NCBI GenBank assembly: GCA_964549975.1
Contig: CAZJWM010000022.1
Coordinates: forward strand, 1-23,002
Source: UBA3263 sp964549975
Lineage (GTDB): Bacteria; Bacteroidota; Bacteroidia; Bacteroidales; Muribaculaceae
Reading direction: 5' to 3'
Length of the DNA: 23,002 nucleotides
The position numbers and the translations under genes were made by a program. The notes below the pieces were generated by a model. It did no database searches. It saw only the letters and a program-made list of their open reading frames with translations, and had not been told where the DNA came from. Below, in pieces: positions 16,887 to 23,002 of the stretch. Within the stretch, counting starts at the first letter, position 1, and the number at the start of each line of letters is the position of its first letter.

Positions 16887-17078
16887 ACGACAAAAAACAC
16901 GGCTGCCCCCCTGCGCTCGGCCTCCTGCAAACAGCGCATTGCTGCGACCGGTGTAGGTCGCCCGCAGCTGCGGCTTGGGGGCCACCGCGTCTTGAAAGCG
17001 CCGCCGGTTTTTTACGTCTTTTAACCCATGATTAGCAATTATTAACTAAAATCGAAGGTAGGTGTGAGAATTTGTTTG

Positions 17079-17086
17079 TAAATTTG
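17079..17086 (+). promoter_or_regulatory. -7 box upstream of the 88-aa protein gene
   Basis: TAAATTTG at 17079-17086 matches TAnnTTTG. The -33 position lacks a good TTG. The predicted leader to the ATG at 17193 is about 100 nt and contains AGAGG...CCTCT arms that could pair. Confidence 0.5.
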
Positions 17087-17192
17087 CGAGGATTTATGCA
17101 AGAGGGCAACCACCATGATTCCTCTCCTTGTCAATTCTTAAATCTACTTTTTAAACCAACATTTATCAACCATTAAATTCTACAGCAAAACA

Positions 17193-17459
17193 ATGGCAAA
17201 TTTCCTAACCAAACTTTTCGGCGGCTCTAAAAACGAAGTGGATGCTGCTCTCGACTCCTACGAAAAATACGTCGACAAAATGGTTCCCCTGAATAAAAAA
17301 CTTGGCGATGGCGACTTCGGCGTCATGTCAAAATTGGCACCTTTATCGGCCAAAGCAGCCGAATTCTCCGATAAGTTGGACGAACTCGAAAAGGAGATGA
17401 CAGCAGAGCAAACCGAGCGCTACAATCGCATACAGCGAAAGCTTGTCGACTCAATCTAA
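17193..17459 (+). CDS. Small helical protein of unknown function
   Basis: An 88-aa cytoplasmic-type protein without signal peptide or membrane segment. It starts MANFLTKLFGGSKNEVDAALDSYEKYVDKMV and continues with alternating Lys/Glu-rich amphipathic helices ending KEMTAEQTERYNRIQRKLVDSI, suggesting a helical hairpin or small coiled coil. Codon use is in keeping with the host genes. It has its own upstream promoter box and ends 13 nt from the convergent DUF2130 gene. I do not recognise the family and propose no function. Confidence 0.75.
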   Translation: MANFLTKLFGGSKNEVDAALDSYEKYVDKMVPLNKKLGDGDFGVMSKLAPLSAKAAEFSDKLDELEKEMTAEQTERYNRIQRKLVDSI

Positions 17460-17472
17460 CGGGTCGGGGCGG

Positions 17473-18852
17473 CTATTTGCGGGCCTCTTTGAATTTGGCT
17501 TGCATGGTGGGGTTGCCGTAGGTGAGCTTGCGGATGGTGAAGTCGTTTTCGGCCTTTTCGTTGGCGCTGATGAGCTTCTGGCGCGAGGCCTCGAAGAGCG
17601 CTTTGACTTTGCGCAGGTTGTCTGCTTGCTTCTCGGCGGCGGCTATCGCTTTGTCGATGCCCTCCAGGGCGTCGTCTTGCTTCTTCAGGTGGGCCTCCAC
17701 GAGCTTGCCAAACTCCGTGACAAACTTGTCGCGGCGCTCCTCAAACTTGGTGACGTCGATGCTCTGCGCACGGGCTATGTCCAACTGTTGGCGTAGGTCG
17801 ATGAGGTTGCGGGCTCCGCGCAGAGCGGCGCGGCTGAGCATCACAATCACGGCCATGAAAAACTGCGGACGTATGACGATCATCTTGTCGTAGCGAAACG
17901 ACACGTCGACGATGCCCTCGTTGTAGAACTCGTTGTCGGCCTCCAGCGTGCTCACCAGCACGGCATATTCACACTCCTTCTCCCGTCGGTCTTTGTCAAG
18001 CTTGGCAAAGAAGTCTTCGTTGCGATGCTTCGTGGCCGTGAGGTCGGCCTCGTTTTTCATTTCAAACATGATGGAGATATACTCCTGCCCGTCGAGATAG
18101 TCGCGGAAGATGAAGTCGCCCTTGGTGCCGCCCACCGACGTGTCGTTGTCTTTCTCAAAATAGGCCGTTAGGAATTGGCCCTGACTGCGAGCGCGGTTAA
18201 ACATGTTCTGGCAGTGTTGCTCAAGGGTTTCGCCCAGCATCTTGGTGGATAGGCGGCTCTTCAGGTCTTTGTAGCGCTCAATCTCCTCATCTTTGGCGCG
18301 GAGCAACAGAGCATTTTGCTCCTTGATTTCGTGCTCGCGATTTTGCGCGGCCGCCTTCTGCGACTCAATCTCCGAATTCAGCCTGATGATGGTCTGCTCC
18401 TTGTCGTTGAGAGCGTCTTTGCCGGCGCTGCGCGCCTTCTCCACTTCAAGCTTATTCTCCTCGCGCATGAGGCTGATTTTCGACTTCAGTTCGGCAATTT
18501 CGGCCTGCTGCTTGGCCGACGTGTCGGTCATCTGCTTGACCATGGCGGCATGAGCCTCGGCCATGTCGGCCTTCTTCTCCGCCTCAAAGTTGCTCAACCG
18601 AGCCTTCAGCTGCTCAATCTGCTTCTCCAGCTGAGCCATGTCGCCGGCCTTGTCGGCCAAACGCTTCTCATTTTCCTTCTCCAATTGCAAAGCCTTGGCA
18701 CGGCCTTCGGCCTCAAATTGGCGCTGAATCTCCGCGGCGCGGCGATTGACTTCGGCGTCGAACTCTGAATTTTTCACCTGCTGCACCAGGGCGGCATAGT
18801 CGGTTTCATCAACCTGGAAAACGGTCTTACACTTTGGGCACGTTAATTGCAT
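17473..18852 (-). CDS. DUF2130 protein: coiled coil plus PD-(D/E)xK nuclease-like domain
   Basis: A 459-aa protein. Residues 1-10 contain a single CPKC knuckle (Cys5, Cys8) like half a zinc ribbon. A long charged coiled coil spans about 30-205. Residues about 205-345 form the DUF2130 core: LGETLEQHCQNMFN, then GDFIFRD with Asp246, ISIMFEMKNE with Glu264-x-Lys266, and CEYAVLVSTLE. The Asp...ExK arrangement fits the restriction-endonuclease-like fold, so nuclease activity is plausible but unproven. A second helical coiled region (360-440) follows. The promoter TTTG-N20-TATATTTG lies just upstream, so the gene is probably transcribed alone. Members of this family are widespread chromosomal proteins without an agreed role. 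Confidence 0.88.
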   Translation of the reverse strand: MQLTCPKCKTVFQVDETDYAALVQQVKNSEFDAEVNRRAAEIQRQFEAEGRAKALQLEKENEKRLADKAGDMAQLEKQIEQLKARLSNFEAEKKADMAEAHAAMVKQMTDTSAKQQAEIAELKSKISLMREENKLEVEKARSAGKDALNDKEQTIIRLNSEIESQKAAAQNREHEIKEQNALLLRAKDEEIERYKDLKSRLSTKMLGETLEQHCQNMFNRARSQGQFLTAYFEKDNDTSVGGTKGDFIFRDYLDGQEYISIMFEMKNEADLTATKHRNEDFFAKLDKDRREKECEYAVLVSTLEADNEFYNEGIVDVSFRYDKMIVIRPQFFMAVIVMLSRAALRGARNLIDLRQQLDIARAQSIDVTKFEERRDKFVTEFGKLVEAHLKKQDDALEGIDKAIAAAEKQADNLRKVKALFEASRQKLISANEKAENDFTIRKLTYGNPTMQAKFKEARK

Positions 18853-18892
18853 AAATCAAGCAGCGGAGAAGGAATGTTGGCCTCTCACACTG

Positions 18893-18924
18893 CAAATATA
18901 ACACTTTTTTCGCGGCCTCGCAAA
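18893..18924 (-). promoter_or_regulatory. Promoter of the DUF2130 gene
   Basis: Minus strand TTTG (18924-18921), 20 nt, TATATTTG (18900-18893): a perfect consensus. The leader to the ATG at 18852 is about 37 nt. Confidence 0.88.
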
Positions 18925-18927
18925 CTC

Positions 18928-18960
18928 AAAAAAGCCGACGGCCCGCACAGGCCATCGGCT
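18928..18960 (-). terminator. Terminator of the periplasmic-protein gene
   Basis: An 11-bp stem with one mismatch, AGCCGATGGCC / GGCCGTCGGCT on the minus strand (18960-18950 / 18943-18933), loop TGTGCG, followed by a run of T (to 18928). It lies 36 nt past the stop of the upstream gene and just before the DUF2130 promoter. Confidence 0.88.
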
Positions 18961-18995
18961 CCTTAAATCACATTATTTCCTTTAATGAAACTTAC

Positions 18996-19538
18996 TTACT
19001 TTGTCGTCTGAATGGAGGTGGCAGGAGTTGCCTCCGAGGGTGCGGGAGCCCCTTCGGGACGAGCCATGGGCTTGCGGTCATCCTTGGGACCACGGCGCTT
19101 GCCCTGAGGTTCGCGGCCGGGCTGCTGAGGCTGCGGCTGCTCGAAAGAGAATGAGTTTTCGAGGAACTGCACATACTTCTTGTCGCCCAGAGTCTTCTTC
19201 ACGCCTGCGAGGAAGTCGGTCTTGGCTTGGGCCATCTGAGCGGAATCGCCCTTGGCCTCCATCATAGCCTTCTGAGCCGTCTCGTGCAGAGTCTTCAGGT
19301 CGGCCTTCTGCGAATCCGACAGGCTGATGCCCTCAAACGGACACTTGCGGGGAGCCGGCTGCTGGCATTGAGGGCCACCCATTTCAGGGCCGCGGGGAGC
19401 GCGACACGTGTCCGACGGACATTCGCGGGGTTGCTGCTGATGTTGACGGCTGGCGCCGGTTTCGCCATCGGTGGCGAGGGCTTGGAAGCCTGCAATGCTG
19501 AGCACGCCAATGGCGAGCGACATAATCATTTTCTTCAT
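18996..19538 (-). CDS. Spy/CpxP-like periplasmic protein
   Basis: A 180-aa exported protein. The ATG at 19538 gives a signal peptide (MKKMIMSLAIGVLSIAGFQALA); a TTG two codons earlier is also open. The mature N-terminal part is Gln/Pro/Cys-rich (CPSDTCRAPRGPEMGG...CQQPAPRKCPFEG) with four cysteines that could form disulfides. A helical section follows (LSDSQKADLKTLHETAQKAMMEAKGD...AKTDFLAGVKKTLGDKKYVQFLENSF), with the LTxxQ-type and length pattern of CpxP/Spy or DUF4890-like envelope stress chaperones. The C-terminus is a basic Pro/Gln-rich tail. No consensus promoter is visible, so an alternative sigma factor is possible. Family placement is by pattern only. Confidence 0.75.
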   Translation of the reverse strand: MKKMIMSLAIGVLSIAGFQALATDGETGASRQHQQQPRECPSDTCRAPRGPEMGGPQCQQPAPRKCPFEGISLSDSQKADLKTLHETAQKAMMEAKGDSAQMAQAKTDFLAGVKKTLGDKKYVQFLENSFSFEQPQPQQPGREPQGKRRGPKDDRKPMARPEGAPAPSEATPATSIQTTK

Positions 19539-19632
19539 AATCAAGAGAGCTTGTTTTGGGGGTTAATGTTTTTGCTTTACACTAACTAAGACGCCCAACT
19601 CCCCCAAAGGTTTAATCCCCCCCCAAAAAAAT

Positions 19633-19773
19633 TCAGAGGCGGATGCCACGAACACGTGAATCGTAAAGTTCATTAAACCACATTTGCTTGAAGAGTGTGT
19701 TTACACGGTCTTCAGTCAACTTATTATAGAGTTCGAGCTTGTTCCATATCTGGAGTTGTTTTCGAATTACAAT
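19633..19773 (-). pseudogene. 46-codon open frame behind the second dyad promoter (small gene or gene remnant)
   Basis: Read from ATT at 19773 to TGA at 19635-19633, the frame encodes a protein-like sequence: IVIRKQLQIWNKLELYNK, LTEDRVNTLFKQMW, FNELYDSRVRGIRL. An in-frame TAA lies 9 nt before the ATT, so no upstream ATG is possible; the only internal ATG is 16 codons before the stop. Possible starts are ATT (rare) or an internal TTG at 19719. It sits directly behind a TAACTTTG box and the dyad, in the same position the ATPase occupies behind its copy. I do not recognise it. It may be the decayed stump of an earlier cargo gene, a small peptide gene with a non-standard start, or chance. Confidence 0.4.
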
Positions 19774-19808
19774 GCAAAGTTAATAACAATCTGTGCAGTG
19801 TTGCTGCA
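19773..19808 (-). promoter_or_regulatory. Dyad-promoter element, copy 1
   Basis: Minus strand order: TGCAG-N5-CTGCA dyad (19808-19794), CACAGAT, 9-nt variable part, then the box TAACTTTG (19782-19775) and CA. It matches copy 2 at 22331-22366 in 29 of 36 positions with no gap, 18 of 20 across the dyad half. It begins 5 nt beyond the stop of the 355-aa protein gene and points away from it. The dyad overlaps the -33 region, where no TTTG is seen, as expected for a regulated promoter. Confidence 0.7.
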
Positions 19809-19812
19809 TTAC

Positions 19813-20880
19813 TCAGAGCTTAATTAGCAATCGATGCGCAAGGGCGTCAAACGAAATTTGTTTTTGTCCGTTACAGTATAATTCTCCTGTTGGTCTGAGA
19901 CACCTTTGAGCCTCTATGTAATTATACAAGTCAACGAGGTCATAACGGAGGCGTTTTTCGTTCATATCCGGCTCTGCATCTTCGTCAATGTGCTCAAAAA
20001 GCGTTCCTATCGTAATATTTTGGGAACAATTCGCCACGTTCTGATTCAGTGCAGCAAGCTTATAATGGGCATCTAAGATGTAATAATTCGAAAGTATGCG
20101 GCGATTGTGAATAAGTTTATGCTGATCATTGATACTTGGATCTAAGAATATGACATCCACGGAAATGTTATAATCTCGGTTAATGCGTTTTTTTAGTTTA
20201 TTTATAGCTGACGCAATTTTAGAGTTTGTCAAATTTGTTCTTGATCGACGTAATTCTTTTGCCTTATCTACATTGGTCAATAGTACACCAATTTGATAAA
20301 TTGATGCAAATGTTTTAGGAAGAGTTGCATCAATAATTTCATATAGATTGGTTATTCCGAGATTTCGGCGATTGTCGTAACAATTTTCTTTTTCGTCAAA
20401 GTAATCATTTTCAAAGAGGTGAGCATCTATGATGAGCATTGAGTTTGAAGGACAGTCTTGAAACTTTCTAAATAAGTCTTTCCAAGACTTACCTTTCTCT
20501 CCTTCAACGTAAACACCTTTTGCTTGACCATGAGTTAAAGTTGTGTAATCCATTTCTGAAACAGACTGACAAATAACACCGTAGTCCTTTTGTATTTTTT
20601 GAGCATCCTTTGGATTGATATCCAACAGGAATATACCACAAGGCTTTTCCAACACCTTTTCGTGATTGCTGGTAATGCTATCTATATAATCACCTTTCGA
20701 ATAATCTATTTTAATAGCTTCGTCAAGAATGAATAGCGGGTCTTCCATATCTAATGGTATATCAACATTTCCACTTACAAAGACCTCTCCGAGCTTCAAA
20801 ATCATATCCTGCCAAACTTGCTTCTCTCTATCATAGCAAATATCAGCCAAGTTGTTTGATGTGGTAAATATTGTGACCAT
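19813..20880 (-). CDS. Unrecognised 355-aa partner of the ATPase (candidate effector)
   Basis: I do not recognise the family. The protein has no signal peptide or membrane segment. It alternates beta-type hydrophobic strands (CGIFLLDINP 81-90, SMLIIDAHLF 147-156, VDVIFLDPSI 241-250) with charged helices, suggesting an alpha/beta fold. Conserved-looking polar clusters are IDAHLFENDYFDE (Asp152, His154) and HKLIHNRRILSNYY (254-267), the latter resembling the H-x-R...N core seen in some phospholipase D-like or nuclease domains, but this is only suggestive. The ATG overlaps the stop of the ATPase gene (TAATG), so the two are translated together. AT-rich codons set it apart from the left side of the window. 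Likely the effector or partner half of a two-gene system. Confidence 0.8.
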   Translation of the reverse strand: MVTIFTTSNNLADICYDREKQVWQDMILKLGEVFVSGNVDIPLDMEDPLFILDEAIKIDYSKGDYIDSITSNHEKVLEKPCGIFLLDINPKDAQKIQKDYGVICQSVSEMDYTTLTHGQAKGVYVEGEKGKSWKDLFRKFQDCPSNSMLIIDAHLFENDYFDEKENCYDNRRNLGITNLYEIIDATLPKTFASIYQIGVLLTNVDKAKELRRSRTNLTNSKIASAINKLKKRINRDYNISVDVIFLDPSINDQHKLIHNRRILSNYYILDAHYKLAALNQNVANCSQNITIGTLFEHIDEDAEPDMNEKRLRYDLVDLYNYIEAQRCLRPTGELYCNGQKQISFDALAHRLLIKL

Positions 20881-22328
20881 TACTTGCCCTCCTTCTCTTT
20901 ACGAAGAATTTCCATATGCCATTTTGCGGATTCATCAAAGAACCCGTTGCCAAATTTATTCTCAAACCTACCAGACAGAGTATACTTCATATCGTAAGGA
21001 GTCCCATCGCTTGGGAAGTAGTAGACTTTGAATGGCTTGTCCGACGCATCCAGATGACTGTCAGCAGCAGTGAGCAATGTGTCAGGGTACCATATTGCTT
21101 GCGATGGAGCTGCCATAAGGACTTGCGAGCGACGTACCATATACTCTGAATGCGTCTCGATTACAAAGTTGAATCCGCTACATCTTGTCAATTGACTAAA
21201 CAGGTCAGCCAATTTGCTCTGACGGGCCGGGTGGAGATTCTGCTCGGGTTCTTCAATTATAACAGTAGGATAGCAACCCGTTCTACCGGACTTTTTCATT
21301 TGCGTCGCCAAGCCAAACAGGAGGACCATCAACTGTATTGATCCGAGACCAAGCTGCGCCATGGGGAAACCGGTTTTGTCATTCTCATTCTCAAAGATTG
21401 TAACAGCTAACGCCTCATCTAATGCTACATTGATTTTATAATCATAACCAATTTCGAGCCACTGCATCCACTGACTAATAAAGCTATGTATGCGTTTTTC
21501 CTCCGCACAGTGAACTTTATAAGCCACAAATTCTGACAAGGTGGCCGATGTAAAATCAGAGTTATCACCTATGCGATAGAGTGTCTGCTGTTTGACGCCA
21601 TGGGCCTGAAGATACACTAAATTAAGTTGTTGCAATGAGTTCTTTATACGCACTCGACAGTCTTCGATGTCCCGCAGATATCTTTCCGCGACACCACCAT
21701 AGAGATTTTCCGCATTTTTCACACCGCGAACAAAGTAATCTAAAATCTCATCATAGATATTGCCATATAGGGGGCTAAAATTAAATCGAATAGGACTGTC
21801 AATGATGTCCTGTAACTGTGCATGAGAGTACTTCTTATCGTCAAGCTCTACCCATTGATCTCCGGATGAAGCATCTTGATGAGTAAGACGAATGTGCATT
21901 ACGGTGTAGTCAACAACGAACTGAAGTCCACTTTGTTCATCGGCAATCATTATTTTATTCAAGTTACCAGGCCGAACATCTCCTTTTCCGTCGGAGACAC
22001 CAATAGTTAAGGTGAATGTGATTCCATCTATAGAAAACACAAACTCCATGTTCTCGCCTTGATGATTTCTATTGATAGCTTGATCAAATGAACCAATTAA
22101 CAAGTTGTGATATTGATTATTGACAAATCTAAATTCCGGAGCTGAGGTGAGACCATCCCTAAAGATATCCCTACGCATCGTTTTTAGATTGTCCATCACA
22201 AGCATCAGAGCTTTTACCAGTGTTGACTTGCCGGCGTTGTTGCCGCCGACAAGGATGGTGATATCCCCAAATTTGAACTCAGGGAATGTCTCGAAACGTC
22301 TGAAATTTTTGAAGCTGATTGATTTCAT
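20880..22328 (-). CDS. OLD/AAA-like ABC-type ATPase (probable defence system component)
   Basis: A 482-aa cytoplasmic ATPase of the SMC/ABC-like AAA class found in OLD, Septu, PARIS and related anti-phage systems. It starts MKSISFKNFRRFETF, the usual first strand. Walker A GGNNAGKST is at 28-36 (Lys34), a signature-like LGLGSIQ at 326-332, Walker B TVIIEEPEQNLHP at 355-367 (Glu359/360), and the switch histidine in ETHSEY at 391-396. The middle 100-300 is an insertion without recognised domain. There is no C-terminal Toprim, unlike OLD nucleases, so catalysis probably lies in the next gene, which it overlaps by one base. The start is fixed by an in-frame TAA 15 nt upstream. It follows the WYL gene after a 12-nt gap that contains its own promoter box. 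Confidence 0.92.
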   Translation of the reverse strand: MKSISFKNFRRFETFPEFKFGDITILVGGNNAGKSTLVKALMLVMDNLKTMRRDIFRDGLTSAPEFRFVNNQYHNLLIGSFDQAINRNHQGENMEFVFSIDGITFTLTIGVSDGKGDVRPGNLNKIMIADEQSGLQFVVDYTVMHIRLTHQDASSGDQWVELDDKKYSHAQLQDIIDSPIRFNFSPLYGNIYDEILDYFVRGVKNAENLYGGVAERYLRDIEDCRVRIKNSLQQLNLVYLQAHGVKQQTLYRIGDNSDFTSATLSEFVAYKVHCAEEKRIHSFISQWMQWLEIGYDYKINVALDEALAVTIFENENDKTGFPMAQLGLGSIQLMVLLFGLATQMKKSGRTGCYPTVIIEEPEQNLHPARQSKLADLFSQLTRCSGFNFVIETHSEYMVRRSQVLMAAPSQAIWYPDTLLTAADSHLDASDKPFKVYYFPSDGTPYDMKYTLSGRFENKFGNGFFDESAKWHMEILRKEKEGK

Positions 22329-22330
22329 GC

Positions 22331-22366
22331 TGCAAAGGTATTAGTTATCTGTGCAGTCTTTCTGCA
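22331..22366 (-). promoter_or_regulatory. Dyad-promoter element, copy 2 (ATPase promoter)
   Basis: Minus strand: perfect inverted repeat GTGCAG-AAAGA-CTGCAC (22367-22351), then AGAT, a variable part and TACCTTTG (22340-22333), which ends 4 nt before the ATPase ATG. The dyad lies inside the last codons of the WYL gene (VQKDC) and covers the -33 region, which lacks TTTG. The layout fits an operator for the adjacent WYL regulator, as known for the WYL proteins BrxR and CapW, which bind inverted repeats at defence promoters. Confidence 0.75.
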
Positions 22367-23002
22367 CGCTAAAATATTTCTCAAATGATTTCTTGATTTT
22401 CTCGGCAAGTTGAAGTCTTAGCGACTGAGGTTCAATAACTTCCACATCATCGCCAAATGACAATAATATAGCTTCCAACTCTCGATTTGGAATCAAATCA
22501 AGTGAGATAGTATGATCACCTGCATCAATAATCTTCTGAGAACCATGTATAGGCTTTGCTTTAACGAAAGGGAATCTATGTTCAGAGAACTTTAAAACTA
22601 TTCTCTGAACAGGCACATCCGGTGGAAAGCTAACGCCAACAATGTCATAGAAGTAGTCATCGAAATCATCAATGATGTCATTCTCAATGTATGGTATAGA
22701 GGCTTGACCGATTGAAACGATACGGTCAAGAGCAATATTGGTAATATTGCGATACTCATCATTGTTTAAGCCGAATAGGAACCACCGATTGTTGTACTGT
22801 TTGAGATAGTATGGATGAATATCCCACGTGCGAGCTCCATTGTGAAATGTCTCATATTCTATATGAAGAGGGGTTTTGTTTATGATAGCATTAAATATTG
22901 TGGAGATATGCTCAATCCCGGCAGCACAGTAATTGCTTTCCAAGCCGATAACACTTTTATCCGCGCCCTTCAGATGAAACTTATCTTCAAGGTTTGTAAT
23001 CA
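22341..23002 (-). CDS. WYL-domain transcriptional regulator, C-terminal part (cut by window edge)
   Basis: The open frame runs from the window edge to the TAA at 22343-22341, giving the last about 219 residues; the apparent start near 22943 is an internal TTG codon. The WYL domain is recognisable by HIEYETFHNGARTWDIHPYYLKQYNNRWFLFGLNNDEYRNITNIALDRIVSI split into its usual strands: HPYYL, RWFLFGL (W-F-L in place of W-Y-L) and the LDRI ending. A C-terminal WCX-like extension (RIVLKFSEHRFPFV, LDLIPNRELEAILLSFGDDVEVIEP) follows. The DNA-binding N-terminus should lie to the right. It precedes the ATPase on the same strand; WYL proteins of this type commonly control defence islands and sense a nucleic acid or nucleotide ligand, so a repressor role here is likely but inferred. 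Confidence 0.88.
   Translation of the reverse strand, partial: ITNLEDKFHLKGADKSVIGLESNYCAAGIEHISTIFNAIINKTPLHIEYETFHNGARTWDIHPYYLKQYNNRWFLFGLNNDEYRNITNIALDRIVSIGQASIPYIENDIIDDFDDYFYDIVGVSFPPDVPVQRIVLKFSEHRFPFVKAKPIHGSQKIIDAGDHTISLDLIPNRELEAILLSFGDDVEVIEPQSLRLQLAEKIKKSFEKYFSVQKDCTDN

Larger units (their letters stand above)
16705..17192. other. 488-nt intergenic region with hairpins and short repeats
   Basis: No credible gene. From left to right it holds: a GC-rich 7-bp perfect hairpin GCGGCTC-CCC-GAGCCGC (16767-16783) that may end the preceding transcript; an AT-rich repeat cluster (16810-16886); a GC-rich stretch with a small hairpin GCGACC/GGTCGC (near 16943-16960); then an AT-rich segment containing the promoter and a roughly 100-nt leader of the next gene. 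The sharp alternation of AT-rich and GC-rich blocks is unlike the other gaps here. Confidence 0.6.

Noticed and set aside
16572..16893. Overlapping short minus-strand frames after the secreted-protein gene
   Set aside because: They run across the hairpin and AT-rich repeats, have no start signals and no protein-like pattern.
19773..22366. The 36-nt repeats read as att or transposon target-site duplications
   Set aside because: No integrase or transposase lies between them, and the conserved parts are an operator-like dyad and a promoter box at fixed spacing, better explained as regulation; a recombination role is not excluded.

Overview
The window looks like a chromosomal segment of a Bacteroidales bacterium, most like the Muribaculaceae/Prevotella side of the order, although I cannot fix the genus. 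The reasons are the many promoters of the Bacteroidota form TTTG-N20-TAnnTTTG, the lack of Shine-Dalgarno sequences, a type IX secretion protein (PorV), proteins with type IX sorting-type C-termini, and Bacteroidales-specific families (DUF5723, Spy/CpxP-like periplasmic proteins, DUF2130). Most of the window is GC-rich with strongly C-ending codons. The right end (about 19,630-23,002) is visibly AT-richer and reads as an acquired island.

Layout. 1-250 is the 5' part of tpiA (minus), followed by a cation diffusion facilitator exporter gene (339-1232, minus). Divergent from it, 1300-6876 holds a three-gene envelope locus: an exported transglutaminase-like protein, a lipoprotein and a DUF5723 outer-membrane barrel. 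A tRNA-Ser(UGA) with its own promoter and hairpin follows, then an XRE/S24 LexA-like repressor and a secreted M6 metalloprotease with a sorting-type tail. Next are three co-directional minus-strand genes, pabA-porV-ispF (13529 to 11176). The p-aminobenzoate genes pabB-pabC (13616-15183) are divergent from pabA. A second type IX client protein (15310-16704) is followed by a 488-nt repeat-bearing gap, a small helical protein, a DUF2130 coiled-coil/nuclease-fold protein (minus), and a periplasmic Spy/CpxP-like protein (minus).

The island (all minus strand) contains a WYL-domain regulator cut by the window edge, an OLD/AAA-like ATPase and a 355-aa protein I do not recognise, the last two overlapping at TAATG. 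This looks like a WYL-regulated two-gene defence-type system. A 36-nt element occurs twice: once in the promoter of the ATPase and once just beyond the end of the two-gene cassette. It consists of a TGCAG-N5-CTGCA dyad at a fixed distance from a TAnnTTTG box. The second copy points at a 46-codon open frame with no normal start codon. The duplicated operator/promoter suggests a WYL-controlled exchangeable cassette and is the most interesting signal here.

How the genes fit together: PorV is part of the machinery that exports proteins such as the M6 protease and the 15310-16704 product. PabA, PabB and PabC form a complete chorismate-to-p-aminobenzoate branch for folate. The envelope trio is probably one operon of unknown purpose. 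Several genes (the CDF exporter, the transglutaminase-like protein, the ATPase) have promoter boxes ending 3-4 nt before the start codon, which predicts leaderless mRNAs.
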